Assembly (NCBI GenBank): GCA_032717465.1
Contig: CM064653.1
Span: 32,267,809 to 32,331,808, forward strand
Origin: Coenobita brevimanus
Taxonomy: Eukaryota; Arthropoda; Malacostraca; Decapoda; Coenobitidae
Direction: 5' to 3'
Length of the DNA: 64,000 nt
Position 1 is the stretch's first letter. Every line of letters begins with the position of its first letter. This document shows positions 20,001 to 31,208 of this stretch, piece after piece. The notes below the pieces were generated by a model that was not told the origin of the DNA, did not search any database, and saw nothing but the letters and a program-made list of their open reading frames with translations. The translations under genes and the position numbers were made by a program.

Positions 20001-20108
20001 GTTAGGGTCCATAAGTACAAGTCCATAAGCTGGGGCCCAATATCCGGACGAAACCAATATCCGAACCTACCGATGGCTCTATTGATCCGGATATTGGAGG
20101 GGTTACTG
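17052..20108 (+). mobile_element. Tigger D1: near-complete pogo/Tigger element (3.06 kb)
   Basis: The left terminus CAGTAATCACTCTAATATCC (17052) pairs with the right terminus, reverse complement CAGTAACCCCTCCAATATCC (20108), and TA flanks both sides. It carries one transposase gene with a single in-frame stop. An A/T-rich homopolymer block (17144-17200) lies in the 5' non-coding part. It is a close relative of Tigger D2, 260 bp downstream in the same orientation. Confidence 0.92.
17344..19323 (+). pseudogene. Tigger D1 transposase (one nonsense codon)
   Basis: About 659 codons from ATG 17344 ('MAAHVLAFVVV') to TAA 19323, interrupted only by TAG at 17995-17997, where copy D2 reads Ser. Order: a hydrophobic leader (residues 1-31), a CENP-B-type helix-turn-helix ('RVVLTLEKKREILEKV'), a second DNA-binding domain ('ASEGWLFAFKLRHGL'), and a DDE_1 catalytic domain. 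The three catalytic acids are visible in 'YNADETGLF', 'LLLDNAPAHP' and 'IQPMDQGV'. The C-terminal third is acidic and Ser-rich, ending 'LLDSDSE'. An alternative start is ATG 17434 ('MAPPPEKRKR'), after the leader. It would catalyse cut-and-paste transposition. Two codons seen in D2 after 'VVWY' are absent here. Confidence 0.9.
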
Positions 20109-20367
20109 TACATTTTTTTTCAGCTTTGTGAGCCCACTAACTAGCTGTGTGACATACCTGCAGTTGGACCTTAACATTTATATAATGTTCCACTCACAGC
20201 TGAGAAAAAACACCTATTCATTCACCAGCATTCCAACACATTCATTCATAAATAATGTCATTGCATCACGTGTTTTAGCATGAGATGTGCAATTGTGAGC
20301 ATTGGGTGTTCATATGAGTAATTTCTAGGACACTGCTAGTAAAAAGTGTCTGATAAAAATATGAGTA
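20109..20367. other. 260 bp spacer between Tigger D1 and D2
   Basis: No gene or known repeat seen. It includes short repeats such as ACATTCATTCAT. Confidence 0.5.
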
Positions 20368-20467
20368 CAGTAATCCCTCTAATATCCAAACGTCCAATAT
20401 CCAAACATCCCCACTAACTGGACATAATCGTCCCGGGATCCAATATTCCCAAAATGGTCCGTAAACC

Positions 20468-20505
<38 letters not shown>

Positions 20506-23483
20506 CCCGCCCGTAATTTGAACTTGGCGCGCGGGCCGCGGGACAGCTTTGTTGTGGCGCGTCATTTCTCCGACGTCTGCTAGAGTGCCCCTGCATCCTC
20601 CCCACTTTCCACCTGTCTCTCGTCGCAAGTGTACGCTCGTCGTCATGGCTGCCCACGTGCTCGCTTTTGTGGTGGTGCCTTACCTGCTGCAGGCACTCCT
20701 GCTGCTCTCGTGCCTCTCCTTCGTGTGTATGATGATGGCCCTGCCGCCTGAGAAGAGGAAGAGAGTGGTGTTGACTCTGGAGAAGAAACAGGAGATATTG
20801 GAGAAAGTAGATGCGGGGTGGTCTTCGTCCCGCATCCTCCACGAGTTCAACCTGTCCCGATCTACTTTGTTTGATATTAAGAGATCCCGAGACAAACTCA
20901 TGCAGTACACGACTGACTTCTTGTAGAGAAGCAAACGCAACGTGGAGAGGAAGGTGATGTTTACTCCCAAGTTTGCTGAAGTCGACCGCTCCTCATTGAT
21001 TTGGTATCGACAGCAACATGCTGCTGGTGTGATGGTACGTGGTACGGAGCTGAAGGCTGTTGCTGAGAAGTTCACCAGGCTTCACGACGCCCTAGACTTC
21101 AAGGCATCCGAGGGTTGGCTCTTCGCGTTCAAGTTACGGTATGGCCTTACCAACCGTGAAGCACATGGCGAAGCTTTGGACGCTAACGAGGATGGAGTTG
21201 ACGAGTTTCGGCACAAGGTGAAGGGCTTGATCAACAGGGAGGGCCTCACTCTCGGTCAAGTCTACAACGCTGACGAAACTGGTTTATTCTATCGCTCTTT
21301 GCCAACGAACTCTCTAGCCGAGGAGACGGAGAAGCGTGTACCTGGCCGCAAGCTCTCCAAGGAACGGATATCTGCTTTGTTTTGTGCCAATGCTAACGGC
21401 ATGCACCGGCTTAAGCCCGTTATTGTTGGCCGTGAAAAGCAGCCTTGGTGTCTTCGTGAGGTGATGGATGTCCTTCTTGTCGTCTGGTATCATTCTTTGA
21501 AGGCATGGTTTACAGCCCAGATCTTCAAAGACTGGTTCCACCACCACTTCATCAAGGAGGTCATACATTACCAGACAGAGACACTGGGAATCCCACGCGA
21601 CCAGGTAAAGGCCCTCCTTCTCCTCGACGATGCCCACCCGTGCGACAAGGACTTGGTGGCTGAGAATGGCCGGATTAGGTGCACGTTTCTGCCACCTACT
21701 ACGACTGCTCTCATCCAACCAATGGACCAAGGAGTGATCGTGGCAACGAAGAGGCTGTACCGAAGGAAGTTCCTGGACGAGGTGATGGTTGTTCTCGAGG
21801 ACGAGGACGAGCACAGGGAGGGACGGGACACACGAGGCCAGCGGACTTTGGAAAACCTTCGCCGCTACAACATCAAGTCTCCAATCTACAACTGGGCCAG
21901 TGCATGGAAGGAAATCCCTGTCAAGACTCTAGAAAATGGTTGGTCTCATCTGCCTCTCGGAACAGTTGTGGAGTACAATTTCCTAGGTTTTGACGTGGAT
22001 GACTTCCATGCACATCTACGTATGCATGGCGACGATGTTGATGTGGACGATGTGCGTGAGTGGTTGGATGACGACGAGGGCGATCCTGGGTATCAGACCT
22101 TGTCTGATATCGAGATCGCATCTTCAGTTGCAGGTGTCAGTACCCAGCTTGAAGATTCCGACGAGGACGGCGACGATGATGCGGACTCCTCTCAGCATGA
22201 CACAACTCCAGCCTTCCCCAAGCTGAGCGCACTCCGGGAACACCTAGAGTTCGTTCTCGACTACCTGGAACACCCGGACTGCGACAGGGAGATGGGGCCC
22301 TTGGGACTTGTGGAGGAATTGCGTGCTTTCAGGCAGAGCATCATCAATCGTCAGAATCGTTGTTCCCTGCATCAATCAACGATTGACAGTTTTTTCAGGC
22401 CCGTGACCCCCGCTGTGCCCAGCCCTGGCTCCACTCCGTTGCCTCCCCAAGACAGGCCCTCATGCTCCGAGCCACAGCCCAGCACATCAGCCACGGTGGA
22501 GTCACCGCTCGACGTGAGTTTGCGTCTGTCTTCAGAATCGTCTGCAGTGGGTACGCCATCACCATGACCCAGCGACGCACCCCTAGGTCACCTGCCAGTG
22601 ATACTCTCGGACTCTGACAGTGAATAGATGCCAAGAACTTCTCCACTAGACCACACGGGAATTTCCAGTGTTGTGCAGTGAAAAAACAGTGCATTGTGTT
22701 AAGGATTTACAGTTGTGAGTGAAAAGACAATTTTTGAACTAAATTTAACTTAAATAAACCTGTGTTTTTGCCTTTGAAAATGGTTATAAGAGTGGAAAAA
22801 GTTAAAGTGCAGAGTGCAACACTTATTAAGTTACAATGGAGCATAAGTTAGATAAGAGTGCGCACTGTGAAGAGAATGGACTTCTGAGTGCGAATGACTA
22901 AGTTCAGTGCAAGACTTTATGAACAGTGTACTGCAAGTGCTTCAGGAAATCCTTCTTACTGTCAGAGTCCGAGAGGAGACGGTTATTTATCGAGATGGCC
23001 ATAGACTTGCTGTAAGTAGGCAGAATGTTTCATACTGTACTCTTCTGTATTTTCCATACTATACTTACCTCAAACACCTCATTTCACTCTTTTATGTCCC
23101 TTATTGGTGTGAATATGCTGTGTCTTAGGTGCTATGCATGTGCAGTAGGAAGGTGTTTTTCTGAGTTAGGCTAGGTTAGGGTCCATAACTACCAGTCCAG
23201 GAGCCAGGGACTTGTACGTACCCAGAATGTTGAATATTGTATGAACCTACCTCAAAAACCTCATTTTATGCTTCTTTTGCATTTATTTCAGTCTTTTATG
23301 TCCCTTATTGGTGTGATTTGGGTCTTAAATAGGTGCTATGCATGTCCAGAGGGAGTTGTATAGGTGTTTTTCTGAGTTAAGATCCATAAGTACAAGTCCA
23401 GAAGCTGGGGCCCAATATCCAGACAGGACCACTATCCCGACCTGCCTATGGCTCTATTATGTCGGATATTGGAGGGATTACTG
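20368..23483 (+). mobile_element. Tigger D2: near-complete pogo/Tigger element (3.1 kb)
   Basis: The left terminus CAGTAATCCCTCTAATATCC (20368) and the matching right terminus (GGATATTGGAGGGATTACTG ending 23483) are near-perfect inverted repeats flanked by TA. A homopolymer A tract lies at 20470-20502. Non-coding segments after the gene match D1, partly duplicated: TTCTGAGTTAGG and CTATGCATGT motifs occur twice (about 23120-23180 and 23335-23385). Confidence 0.92.
20645..22627 (+). pseudogene. Tigger D2 transposase (two nonsense codons, altered second catalytic motif)
   Basis: Starts at ATG 20645 with the same hydrophobic leader as D1 ('MAAHVLAFVVVPYLLQ'). TAG at 20924-20926 stops the frame after the first helix-turn-helix. 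The frame then stays open from 20927 to TGA at 22565-22567, 20 codons before the natural end at 22627. 'YNADETGLFYRSLP' and 'IQPMDQGV' are intact. The second catalytic motif is shortened: 'LLLDDAHP' in place of 'LLLDNAPAHP' in D1. It keeps two residues after 'VVWY' that D1 lacks. Confidence 0.9.
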
Positions 23484-23762
23484 TATATAGTTACATGTTT
23501 AACATACATTGAATGATTTATAAAGCACAGTTCCTGTGGAGTGTTTCTGAGATACACAAAAAGTATGTGAATGTGTATTTGTATGTTGGAGTATGTAAAA
23601 TTATTATAGAGCATAAAATGCTTCTAGAGAGTTTCTGACAGTAGCATTAAGTGTGTGTGAGGATGTACAGTAAAATACAGTAGTTAGCTATATGTGGAAG
23701 TGTGTCAAAAGTGATACCTAGGGCATAAAGTGCTTGTGGAGAGAGAGTCATGAAAGAACATA

Positions 23763-23794
<32 letters not shown>
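23763..23794. repeat. (CT)n microsatellite
   Basis: Run of CT dinucleotides. Confidence 0.95.
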
Positions 23795-23797
<3 letters not shown>

Positions 23798-24590
23798 ATA
23801 ATGTGTAGAAGTGAGTATAGAGTGATGCTTAGAGCATAAAGTACTTGCAGAGTCTTGAAAGAGCATAGCTTTTTTCCCCTCTCTGGACATTGACTATATA
23901 GTCCATTCACAGTCATCCAGCATTCCCCATATGTTCACCAGTCAGTTGGTACCACACACCTTCATATGAGGTGCCTAGTACAGTAATAGACTGGGCAATA
24001 CATCACTGCAGCCAAATTCAAACTAAGGCTGCCATATGGTTTCCACATTACTTTGTATTGGGGAAGTGAGAGGGCTCCAAAATACAGCCTGTAATATGGT
24101 AGAAAATACAGCGAAGTAACACCAACTTTTGCCCGTATGGGTTGAAGACATGGTGGGAACTGCCACATTTCGACGCTCGAGTGTGGCATGGTATACTAAG
24201 CCATATTTCCCATTGAGTAACTCTTACCTATGGGCCTTATAGACAGACAGCATATTGAGAGTTAAGATTTACTAACATAGCGGGATGTGGCAAGTTTGGA
24301 GACATGAGCAGGCCCTGGTATACCTTTAGCAGTAAGGTCAAAATTTCTATCAAGTAACCCTGAATTATAGTCCTTATGGACATACATCAGTAATGAATTG
24401 AGATCTTAGTATTAGACTGGGATACGTGTACCTTCCCGCCATACTCTGGAGCTGCCCAGTCACTGGAGCTGCCCAGTCACAAGCTGAGTTGCATACTGTG
24501 TGGGTTACGAGAGCCAGTCGTGAGACGCCATACAGTTTTCTCTCCCTCAGTCTGCCTTTCTCTCTCTCTCTCTCACCAGGAACAGTGCTA

Positions 24591-24592
<2 letters not shown>

Positions 24593-24661
<69 letters not shown>

Positions 24662-24690
24662 GTTATTATTATTGTTATTATTATACAGTT
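24593..24690. repeat. (ATT)n microsatellite
   Basis: Trinucleotide run with a few C and G interruptions. Confidence 0.96.
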
Positions 24691-25185
24691 AATTTGTTCA
24701 GTCTTACTCTTGCATTACAGTATTATCATTACCATTGTCACTGTTTTTTGTGTTTACAGAATACTGTCTCCTTGGTTACTGTCAAACTTTTTCAGGTCTG
24801 GGGTCTTTCCTACATTATTCCTTTACGTTGAATGTTTCCTTATTACATTACCAAACCTATTATCGTCATTATTATTATTATTTTTTTCGTGCTGTCTGTG
24901 ACGATTTGCAAATTTTTTGGTGTTTAAAAAAGCTAGGTTCAAAGGTATCCAACCTTTCAACCGCTAAAATCAAGTCCAAATACAAAAATGTCACGGTCAC
25001 TTTGTCTTTAATCGATAGTATGACACCCTGTTGAGATCATACTGAAGTATTTTTAAATTCTGTTCCATATTTCTGTGGTAAATAATAGTCAAATAACATT
25101 TTATCAGAGGTTTGTCCAATCACAGTGGGCAATAATTTGCTTCATCACACAATATCATTATGAATACTCACAGATAATATAAATA

Positions 25186-25870
25186 CAGTAGGCTCGCACA
25201 GTGCGCAAGAGATTGGGCGGTCCAAGACCTCGCGCACTGGGAATTCGCTTACTGGGAATACATAATCTTATGGGAATAATTACATATGGGCGGTACCCCC
25301 TCATACCTGGACATTTTTTGGCCCTTAGAGACATAATAAAGGTCATATTTTTCAGACATTTTACTAAAGCTATAGCTACAGTAACAAAAATATGGGTAGT
25401 CACCTTAAAAACAGTAGACAACAGGCCTGATGACCTTAAATAACAGGGGTTCTGAGGCGCGGCAACATTTACAGCGCCGCACTCCCCACCGCACCTCCCA
25501 CCGCACCAACACTTCCCTCCACAGACTCCTCTTGAGCACCTTCCCCGGGAGCATCAAAGTCACTCACTTCGGCCATAAACCCTTCAAAGTCCAATGCTGA
25601 CACTTCTGACATTGCATCCTCTTCATCTTCAACATGAACAGGAGCAGTAGAATGCACGGGAATTTCTGCGCATTAACATGACGACACATGATGCGCTGTG
25701 TGAGGGGTGGTCGCGCACTAATAGAAAATGGCATTTTTGAGCCACTCCTTGCCTCTGCCTCGCGTTCTGTGTGGTAAACTCGTGCATTCAAGGGTTTTTG
25801 GTTATGATTTTTGGTCACTCGCGCACAATGCGAATCGCGCACTGTGATGACGCGCACTGCGAACCTACTG
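25186..25870 (-). mobile_element. TA-flanked pogo/Tigger-derived MITE
   Basis: Left terminus CAGTAGGCTCGCACAGTGCGC; right terminus (reverse complement) CAGTAGGTTCGCAGTGCGC; TA on each side. The repeat GCGCAnTG recurs several times inside both ends. A minus-strand open piece (25657-25469) reads 'MSEVSALDFEGFMAEV', like the acidic C-terminal tail of Tigger A ('SDSECDLEGFMREVEE'). So it is probably a deletion derivative of a Tigger element. Confidence 0.82.
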
Positions 25871-26664
25871 TATGAGGTTATTTCAGGGAAGTACATACTT
25901 TAAGCTACGTCTAATAACAAAAAAGAATATCAAGGTAACTCTTGTGGTTATGGAGATAGGACAGTTTAACACATCCCCTCCGGGTGTCACGTATATATAT
26001 CTTTCCAGGGTCATCCGGGTGACACGTATACATGATCTAGTGTTTCTCGGCATTGTTTGAATATTCTATAGGTTATTTCCACCACACACAGCCACTGGCA
26101 ACCTTCCTGCACACATCTGAGTCAAGCTTCAGTTACCTGCATACCTCTGTAATGGATAGACCTACGCAAAAAGTTTTCCCTGTGTCCAGATCCTTGGCTG
26201 AGTGCCTGCAGCCGCCAATTTCAACACCAGTGAAGTCCAAAGGCCAGAAAAGAAAAAGGCTTAGTGACAGTGCGACAGAGAGAGAACTTGAGGTGACATT
26301 ATCGTCAGTTGTGAGTGAAGAAGGTGGCTCTTCCTCTGAGGAAAGCAACCGCCATTGTGAGTGTCGATATTTATGCATCGTGTGTGGAGGGTGGAGGATG
26401 TGAGTCCTTCACTGTGCATCCATTGTTTCCCCCTGTACCTTCATCTGCTATTTCCAGTGATGGGAATGGTTCAGAGGGTATGGACAATCCTGGAGACGGG
26501 GACATTGGCATGGATGAGGAGATGGAAGAGGAGGTAGGGAGTGGAGGAAGGGAGGAGGTGTCTATTTATGTGAATAATGAAAGCAAAAAGTTTGTTTCAT
26601 GATGAAATCAGTGCCTTATTTTTTAATGAAAGTCTTCATGTGTGTATGTTTGTTAATTTCATTT
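25871..26664 (+). other. Possible piggyBac-like left end and acidic ORF; uncertain
   Basis: TTAA at 25966-25969 is followed by CACATCCCCTCCGGGTGTC. A 17 bp unit, TCCGGGTGTCACGTATA, is directly repeated at 25979 and 26014 with one change. Downstream, ATG 26152 opens 'MDRPTQKVFPVSRSLAEC', a Ser/Glu-rich frame to 26403. A second acidic frame follows (26426-26602, 'DNPGDGDIGMDEEMEEE'). This could be the N-terminal end of a piggyBac-like transposase, but no catalytic region or right terminus was found. Confidence 0.3.
26560..26664 (+). repeat. Left part of a tandem unit, interrupted by a LINE
   Basis: 26560-26640 (GTCTATTTATGTGAATAATG ... GTTTCATGATGAAATCAG) is repeated at 29055-29130 with few changes. 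The matching right part of this first unit resumes at about 28943, on the far side of the LINE. Confidence 0.7.
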
Positions 26665-28942
26665 CGTTTTTAAAGGCTCCAACGTGCTTGCACGCGTCGG
26701 CCTTGGTTACCTAATGGCGGCTCTCCATGCTGCATGATCCATTGCAGCCTCCCTGTTCAGTCCCTTAACCCTGAGGTTACACTTAATGACCTCGTCCCAT
26801 GTCTTTCTCAGTCTACCCCTCAAAACCCCACCCCCAATATTAACACTTCTCACCTTCTTCACCCAGTTATCATCCCCCATCCTCTCCACATGTCCAAACC
26901 ATCTCAATCTACCTCTCCTCATCACAACACCAATACACTCCAGTCCCATCCTACCTCTCAACTCTTCCATCGTGAACCTAGCCCCCCCAGACCTTGGACG
27001 CAGGGATGCACTACACATCCACCTAATCATTGTCATTTCTGTACGTCTGAGCCGGCGAATATCCTCCTCCTTCACTGCCCAGGTCTCACTACCATACAGC
27101 ATTACACTCCTAACACATGCTGCATACAAAGACCCCTTAGCACGCAGGGAGAGTCCTCTCAATGTCAGGAGAGGCAAGAGCTCCCTGAACTTCTTCCAAC
27201 CACTTCTCACCCTAGCCACAGAGCCAGCTCCAGCCCCACCTCCAGCACACAACATGTCTCCCAAATAACAAAACTCTTCCACACACTCAAGAGATTCACC
27301 AGCAAGTTCAATCCTTTCACGTCTGACAATCTCCACCTGCTCTCCCCAACATGCCTTACACATAAAATCAGCATTATCTCGCAGTCTACCTCTGATACCA
27401 CTACATCTCTTATGCACCCATTTATCACAAACACCGCACAAGATGGAATTACTTCCCACGCCCTTGTGGCAAACTACACATGGCCACTCTCCCTGGTCTT
27501 TGACAGTACCGCCACCAACCCTAGATATCATCACTTTTGTTTTATCTGCATTTACCTTTAAAGTCCTTGTGCCCCATACCATCTCTCCACTTCCTAAACC
27601 TTTCCTCCGCCTCCCAATTCGTTCTCTGCAATCAACACCAAATCATCAGCATACAACTCCCACGGGAGTCCATTTCTAAAGTCAAGTGAAAGGGCTGCAA
27701 GTACCATGATAAACAACATGGGACTCAAAACCAACCCCTGATGCACACCAACATTCACGAAAAACCCATCACTCAAATCTCCATTCACTCTTACCTGGGT
27801 GTGAGCACCCACATACATAGCCATAACCACCCTAACCAGCCACTCCTCCAAGCCAAGCTTTCTCATTGCCCATTTCACCACCTCTCTAGGGACTCTATCA
27901 AAGGCCTTTTCCAAATCAACAAAAACAAAATAAAGATCCCTTCTCCTGCCAATATATTTTTCCTGAATCTGTCAAACAGTGAATATGGCATCAGTGGTCC
28001 CCCTACCTGGCATAAACCCAAACTGCATCTCATCAATATTTACTCTTTCTCTAATCATACATTCTAAAACTCTCTCCATTACCTTCATTATCTGATCTAA
28101 AAGCTTTATACCTCTATAATTTCCTCTTTCCAGGCCATCACCCTTCCCTTTATACACATTTACAATTACACTCTTCAGCCACTCATCTGGGACAACACAC
28201 TCATAAATAATCCTATTTATCAGGTCAGTGACTAACTTCACCCCTATATCGCCTGAGGCCTTCAACATTAAGGCAGTCAAGCCAGACACAACTGCTGCCT
28301 TCCCCACCTTCATCCCGCCTATTGCCTCACTCACAGTAGCAGCATCAATCAAAGGCCAAGGGCCAGACACTGGATCTGCTAGCTCCAAACCTTCTCTGTC
28401 CCAAACTCCTCATTCAACAACCGGTTATAATGCTCTCTCCATGCATCTTTAATATCCTCACTGTTCACCTCTAGCCTTCCTTCATCATTCTTCACACATT
28501 GCTAACCTAGAATATCCCGATTATCCCTCCTCACCTGACCTGCCACCCTAAATATCATATTTTTCCTTTCTCCATGATTTAGGTTATCAAGTAAAACTCT
28601 CTGTGACTCAGACTTTGCCCTGTATACCTCTCTTTTAGGCCTATGCTTGGCAGCCAAATATTCCTCTTTGCTACCACCCTTCTTCCATTCCCGGAAAAGC
28701 CTTCTTTTCTCCTTAACTGCAGGTTCTACACCCTCATCCCACTACCAAGTTACTTTATGTCTTGGTGGTCCTCTTGTCCAACCGCATGTTACATCAGTAA
28801 CTCTCAAGAGATTACTCTTGAGGGCTCTGTACTGTTCATTAACGCCTCTGTCTACAGCTCCCTGTTCAGCCACCACTCTCCTCAACTCGCTATAGAAGGC
28901 ATCCCTTACGACTTGGTTTTTCAGCTTCCATATTTTCCTCCT
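26665..28942 (-). mobile_element. LINE with zinc-finger insert, copy 1 (5'-truncated)
   Basis: A minus-strand LINE of a family distinct from the CR1-like and RTE families here. It carries 'GVHQGLVLSPMLF', catalytic 'LYADDLVLIAEN', a Cys-rich insert and the end block 'LRWFGHVERM'. The 3' end (TTGGAGCCTTT, left side) matches the copy ending near 54620. It sits inside a tandem repeat unit. The clade is unresolved (RTE-X or Proto2-like are possibilities). Confidence 0.82.
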
Positions 28943-28963
28943 ATGTATGATGAAAAAGTACAA
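26707..28963 (-). pseudogene. LINE reverse transcriptase with embedded Cys-rich finger (decayed)
   Basis: Pieces at 28963-28742, 28388-27972, 27914-27594 and 27582-26707 run in protein order. 'LEKAFDRVPREVVKW' and 'LYADDLVLIAEN' mark the palm. In the last piece, after 'LKVNADKTKVMI', comes a finger: 'CVVCHKGVGSNSILCGVC', 'WVHKRC' and 'FMCKAC' (27480-27340). Then 'FCYLGDML' and a C-terminal 'GRLRWFGHVERMGDD' domain. The finger resembles a PHD-like C4HC3 pattern. Stops lie near 28738, 28502 and 27971. The product would be a LINE reverse transcriptase; the finger presumably binds nucleic acid (inference). Confidence 0.8.
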
Positions 28964-29215
28964 ATCACAGGAAAAAAATTGTTATAGTGAAAAATATCGT
29001 GGAGTGGAGAAAGGGAGGAGGGAGGAGGAAATGTGGTGCCTCGTGTCACCGCTCTGTCTATTTGCGTGAATAATGGAAGCAGAAAGTTTGTTTCATGATG
29101 AAATCAGTACCTTATATTTTATTGAAAGTATTCGTGTGTGTGTATTTTTTATGAGGAATAAGTCTAAATCACAGGGGAAAAATTTCTGTTATGGTGGAAA
29201 ATACAGTATTTTTGA
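28943..29215 (+). repeat. Rest of tandem unit 1 plus unit 2
   Basis: 28943-29045 (AAATCACAGGAAAAAAATT ...) completes unit 1. 29055-29215 is unit 2, with the same order of motifs uninterrupted (GTCTATTTGCGTGAATAATG ... AAATCACAGGGGAAAAAT). Unit 2 shows what unit 1 looked like before the LINE inserted. Confidence 0.65.
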
Positions 29216-29273
29216 TTATGGACAGTACATGAGTAACTATTTTGTTCACAATATTTTTTTTTTTATGTTTTAT

Positions 29274-29520
29274 GTAGTAGTAGTAGTAGTAGTAGTAGTA
29301 GTTGTAGTCATAGTAGTAGTATTTGGAGTAGCAGTAGTAATAGTTGTAATCATAGTGGTAGTATTTGGAGTAGTAGTGGTAGTAGTAGTAGTTGTTATAG
29401 TAGTGGTAGTTGTAGTAGTAGTACGAGTAGTTGCAGTAGTGGTAGTTGTAGTAGTAGTGGTTGTAGTACTGGCAGTAGTAGTAGTAATAGCAGTAGTATT
29501 TGTAGTACGGTAGTTGTAAT
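29274..29520. repeat. Imperfect (GTA)n trinucleotide repeat
   Basis: About 245 bp of GTAGTA repeats with many interruptions; the open frame across it encodes poly-Val and is not a gene. Confidence 0.93.
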
Positions 29521-29582
29521 ACCTAGACTTTTAGTCGCACAGCAGTGCCAGAATTGAGTGACAGTGCAAGCCAAACATACAT

Positions 29583-29592
29583 CTGTGTGTGT

Positions 29593-29651
<59 letters not shown>
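29583..29651. repeat. (TG)n microsatellite
   Basis: TG run abutting the 3' end of an inverted CR1-like LINE, i.e. (AC)n after the LINE terminus on the minus strand. Confidence 0.97.
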
Positions 29652-29653
<2 letters not shown>

Positions 29654-29788
29654 CTTACCTAATTGTTCTTACCTATTGTACTTGTATCTTTACAGGAATG
29701 AGTCAAGCTTGTACTGTCCTGTGTCTTAAGCCATTTTTATTGTACATCTCCTTAAATTTATGAATTTTTTTGGCACACACTATTTCAT

Positions 29789-31095
29789 TCAGTAGTGCAT
29801 TCCACTGATAGTTGCCCTATTTGGGAAACTAAATTTCCTTACTTCTTTATCGCCTCTTTTTTTATGCAGTTTTTTGCAGTGTCCTCTTGCTGATGCATCC
29901 CCATAGGTTATATATTCATTTATGTCTATTTTTTCCTTCCCTGATATGCATTTATACAGCATAATCATGTCTCCTCTTTTCCTTCTCTCCTGTAGTGTAG
30001 GTAGATTCAGTTTTTCTAGTCTTTCTTTGTAGCTTAGATCCCATAAGCTTGGTACCCATCTTGTAGTGGCCCTTTGAACTTTTTCAGTCTTATCTATGTG
30101 TTTTTTGAGATGAGGACTCCAGACTACTGATGCATACTCCACGGTTGGTCTGATGAAATGATGTTATCTTTCTTAGCATGTCTTCATTTGTATATGCATG
30201 CTATTCTCATATTTGCAAGCAGTGTATACATCTTAAGTACCTTCTCACTGATGTGGTCAGCCAGAGATAGTCTGTTTTTGATAATCACACCTAGGTCCTT
30301 CTTTCTTTCTGATGTGTGTAGGGTTTTACTTCCTAACTTATAATCCCCATCAGGTCTTTTTCCACTTTCACCAAACTTGATTACATGACACTTGTCCACA
30401 TTGGAATCCATTTGCCGTGTATTGCTCCATTCATGAAGTTTATTTAATACTTCTTGTAACTCTTTATATGAGTCTGTGTTAGTAATTCTCCTTTGTATTT
30501 TTGCATCATCAGCAAACATATTTAGATAGCTTTTGTTTCCAATGTTGCTATCTATATCATTTATATACACTAAAAACATAAGTGGTGCCAGCACTGGGCC
30601 CAGTGGAACTCAGCTAGTCACTTCCCTCCATGATGAGTAATTTCCCTTCAGTACTGTTCTCATATCCCTTTTTTTGAGGAAATCTTGCATCCAGCAATAC
30701 AGTTTGCCTTGGATTCCTCCTTGATGATACAGTTTCCATAAAAGTCTTTGGTGTGGTACTCTGTCAAATGCTTTCTTGAAATCTAAATAGATACTGTCCA
30801 CCCATCCTTCTCTTTTCTGTAATGTTTCTGTTACTCTATCATAGTAGCTCAACAAATTAGTAACACATGATTTTCCCTTTCTGGAACCAAACTGTCTTTC
30901 TGTTATCATTTTGTGTTTTTCTATATGATATACCCAAACTTTTCTTATCAGCTCTTCTAATACCTTGCATACAACACCAGTTAGTGATACTGGTTGGCAG
31001 TTGAGTGGATTTTGTCTATTCCCTTTCGGGAATATGGGAACAATGTTAGCTTTCTTCCAAATATCAGGTAGTTTACCTTGTCCTAAGGATTTCAT
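29789..31095 (-). pseudogene. CR1-like reverse transcriptase remnant (second subfamily)
   Basis: Pieces at 31095-30610, 30594-30184 and 30142-29789 read in order 'WKKANIVPIFPKG', 'FDRVPHQRLLWKLY', 'FADDAKIQRRI' (catalytic) and 'LEKLNLPTLQERRKRGDM'. The upstream fingers region ('KGKVNGPDEISCWELHEC') lies at 34506-34360 beyond the insertions. Stop codons between pieces show it is dead. Confidence 0.85.
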
Positions 31096-31208
31096 GAATA
31101 TTTAAGATAATGGTTTACTTTTTTTTTTTTTTTTTTTTTTATAAATAACAGAACAGAGGAAGGAAAGACAATTGAATAAAAAAAAAAAAAAAAAATCCAT
31201 GGACCAGA

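Larger units (their letters stand above)
23484..25185. other. Non-coding stretch with simple repeats; no gene recognised
   Basis: Between 23520 and 23880 a degenerate ~110 bp unit recurs (GCATAAAGTGCTTGTGG, GCATAAAGTACTTGCAG, GCATAAAATGCTTCTAG). An 18 bp unit, CTGGAGCTGCCCAGTCAC, is tandemly duplicated at about 24446-24481. Open frames here encode homopolymer-like peptides and are not credible. Confidence 0.5.

Noticed and set aside
23962..24189. 75-codon minus-strand open frame as another exon of the chitin-binding gene
   Set aside because: No CBM14 cysteine pattern and no convincing splice sites at matching phase.
24426..24692. Open frames encoding poly-Leu/poly-Tyr and, at 29073-29513, poly-Val
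   Set aside because: They are translations of (ATT)n and (GTA)n repeats.
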